A DNA stretch of 5,172 nucleotides, taken from the NCBI GenBank assembly GCA_900768735.1, contig CAAGDZ010000378.1:1-5172 (forward strand), given 5' to 3'. The notes under the pieces are model-generated. The model saw only the letters and a list, made by a program, of their open reading frames with translations, was not told the origin of the DNA and searched no databases. The stretch is from Oscillospiraceae bacterium. Lineage in GTDB: Bacteria; Bacillota; Clostridia; Oscillospirales; Ruminococcaceae. The translations under genes and the position numbers were made by a program. This document shows, one piece after another, positions 4,483 to 5,172 of this stretch (the first letter of the stretch is position 1; every line of letters starts with the position of its first letter).

Positions 4483-5172
4483 ATGGAAAACGAAAACGTA
4501 AAAATCAGCACCAAAAACGTGAATTTATATTACGGCGAAAACCACGCACTAAAGGATATAAACCTTGACATAAAGACCAACAGAATAACCGCCTTTATCG
4601 GTCCTTCGGGCTGCGGCAAGTCTACATATCTCAAAAGCCTTAACCGTATGAACGACTTTGTACCCGGCTGTAAGATAACAGGCAGCTTTCTGCTCGACGG
4701 TGAGGATATTTATGCGGACGGCGTAGATACGAATGTGCTCAGACGCCGCATCGGTATGGTGTTCCAGAAGCCGAACCCCTTTCCGATGAGCATTTATGAC
4801 AACGTAGCCTACGGTCCGCGCGTCCACGGTATAAAAAGCAAGGCAAAGCTTGACAGGATAGTCGAGGAAAGCCTTATCGGTGCGGCGGTATTTGACGAGG
4901 TAAAGGACAGACTGCACAAGTCCGCGCTCAGCCTTTCGGGCGGTCAGCAGCAGAGAGTGTGCATTGCGAGAGCCATCGCGGTACAGCCCGAGGTTATCCT
5001 CATGGATGAGCCGACCTCGGCGCTTGACCCGGTTTCTACACTCAAAATCGAAGAGCTGATGAATACGATAAAGGACAAATACACAGTCGCAATCGTAACG
5101 CACAATATGCAGCAGGCGGCGAGAATATCCGATTATACGGCGTTTTTCCTTGTGGGAGAGATGGTCGAGTAC
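4483..5172 (+). CDS. pstB: Phosphate ABC transporter ATP-binding protein PstB, C-terminus cut by the window edge
   Basis: The first 230 residues of the cytoplasmic ATPase of the phosphate importer are present. PstB proteins are usually about 250 residues, so roughly 20 are missing on the right. All nucleotide-binding elements are visible: an A-loop Tyr near 16-17, Walker A GPSGCGKST (40-48), Q-loop Gln95 in MVFQKPNPFPMSIYDNVAYG (92-111), signature LSGGQQQR (151-158), Walker B VILMDE (171-176) with catalytic Glu176, D-loop SALD (179-182) and switch His207. NRMND (54-58) and QKPNPFPMSIYDN are characteristic of PstB rather than other ABC ATPases. AGAGG (4468-4472) lies 10 bases before the ATG. 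No key residue is missing. phoU is the usual next gene but lies beyond the window. Confidence 0.96.
   Translation, partial: MENENVKISTKNVNLYYGENHALKDINLDIKTNRITAFIGPSGCGKSTYLKSLNRMNDFVPGCKITGSFLLDGEDIYADGVDTNVLRRRIGMVFQKPNPFPMSIYDNVAYGPRVHGIKSKAKLDRIVEESLIGAAVFDEVKDRLHKSALSLSGGQQQRVCIARAIAVQPEVILMDEPTSALDPVSTLKIEELMNTIKDKYTVAIVTHNMQQAARISDYTAFFLVGEMVEY

Noticed and set aside
4549..5103. A 184-codon open frame on the - strand opposite pstB
   Set aside because: It lies wholly inside pstB, whose Walker A, signature and Walker B motifs are unmistakable. The antisense product has no recognisable domain, and long antisense frames are common opposite GC-biased codons.

Overview
The window reads as an ordinary chromosomal segment of a Gram-positive, endospore-forming Clostridia. 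The evidence is a complete mother-cell sporulation sigma factor (SigK type), a PstS lipoprotein with a Ser/Ala/Glu-rich linker, AAAGG-type ribosome binding sites about 7-8 bases before most starts, and TTGACA/TATAAT promoters. Base composition looks intermediate (mid-40s % GC by eye). A gut or rumen Oscillospirales/Ruminococcaceae lineage would fit, but that placement is inference.

Layout: (1) 1-228 (+), the last 75 codons of an aldose 1-epimerase-family protein. (2) 241-274, a strong hairpin between this gene and the convergent sigma gene, probably a shared terminator. (3) 286-993 (-), sigK, uninterrupted and with a hydrophobic pro-sequence-like N-terminus. (4) 994-1156, a divergent intergenic region with a perfect consensus sigma-A promoter on the + strand, a candidate SpoIIID box on the - strand and an 11-base palindrome. 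(5) 1157-1267 (+), a 36-residue single-pass membrane protein, closed by an intrinsic terminator at 1320-1353. (6) 1268-1536, the pstS regulatory region, with TTTACA direct repeats at 11-bp spacing (a Pho box), a TATAAT element, a leader with short hairpins, and three further TTTACA copies in inverted orientation upstream. (7) 1537-5172 (+), pstS-pstC-pstA-pstB, the high-affinity phosphate ABC importer, with pstB cut by the window edge about 20 codons before its usual end.

PstS captures phosphate outside the membrane. PstC and PstA form the channel and PstB hydrolyses ATP. The Pho box suggests induction by a PhoB/PhoP-type response regulator under phosphate limitation. A stem-loop between pstS and pstC probably helps keep the binding protein more abundant than the permease. 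phoU and phoB/phoR are not in the window; phoU would be expected just downstream. I see no mobile element, CRISPR array, tRNA, rRNA or obviously new multi-gene system. The points most worth a second look are the small membrane protein with its perfect promoter and the clustered, partly inverted TTTACA elements before pstS.
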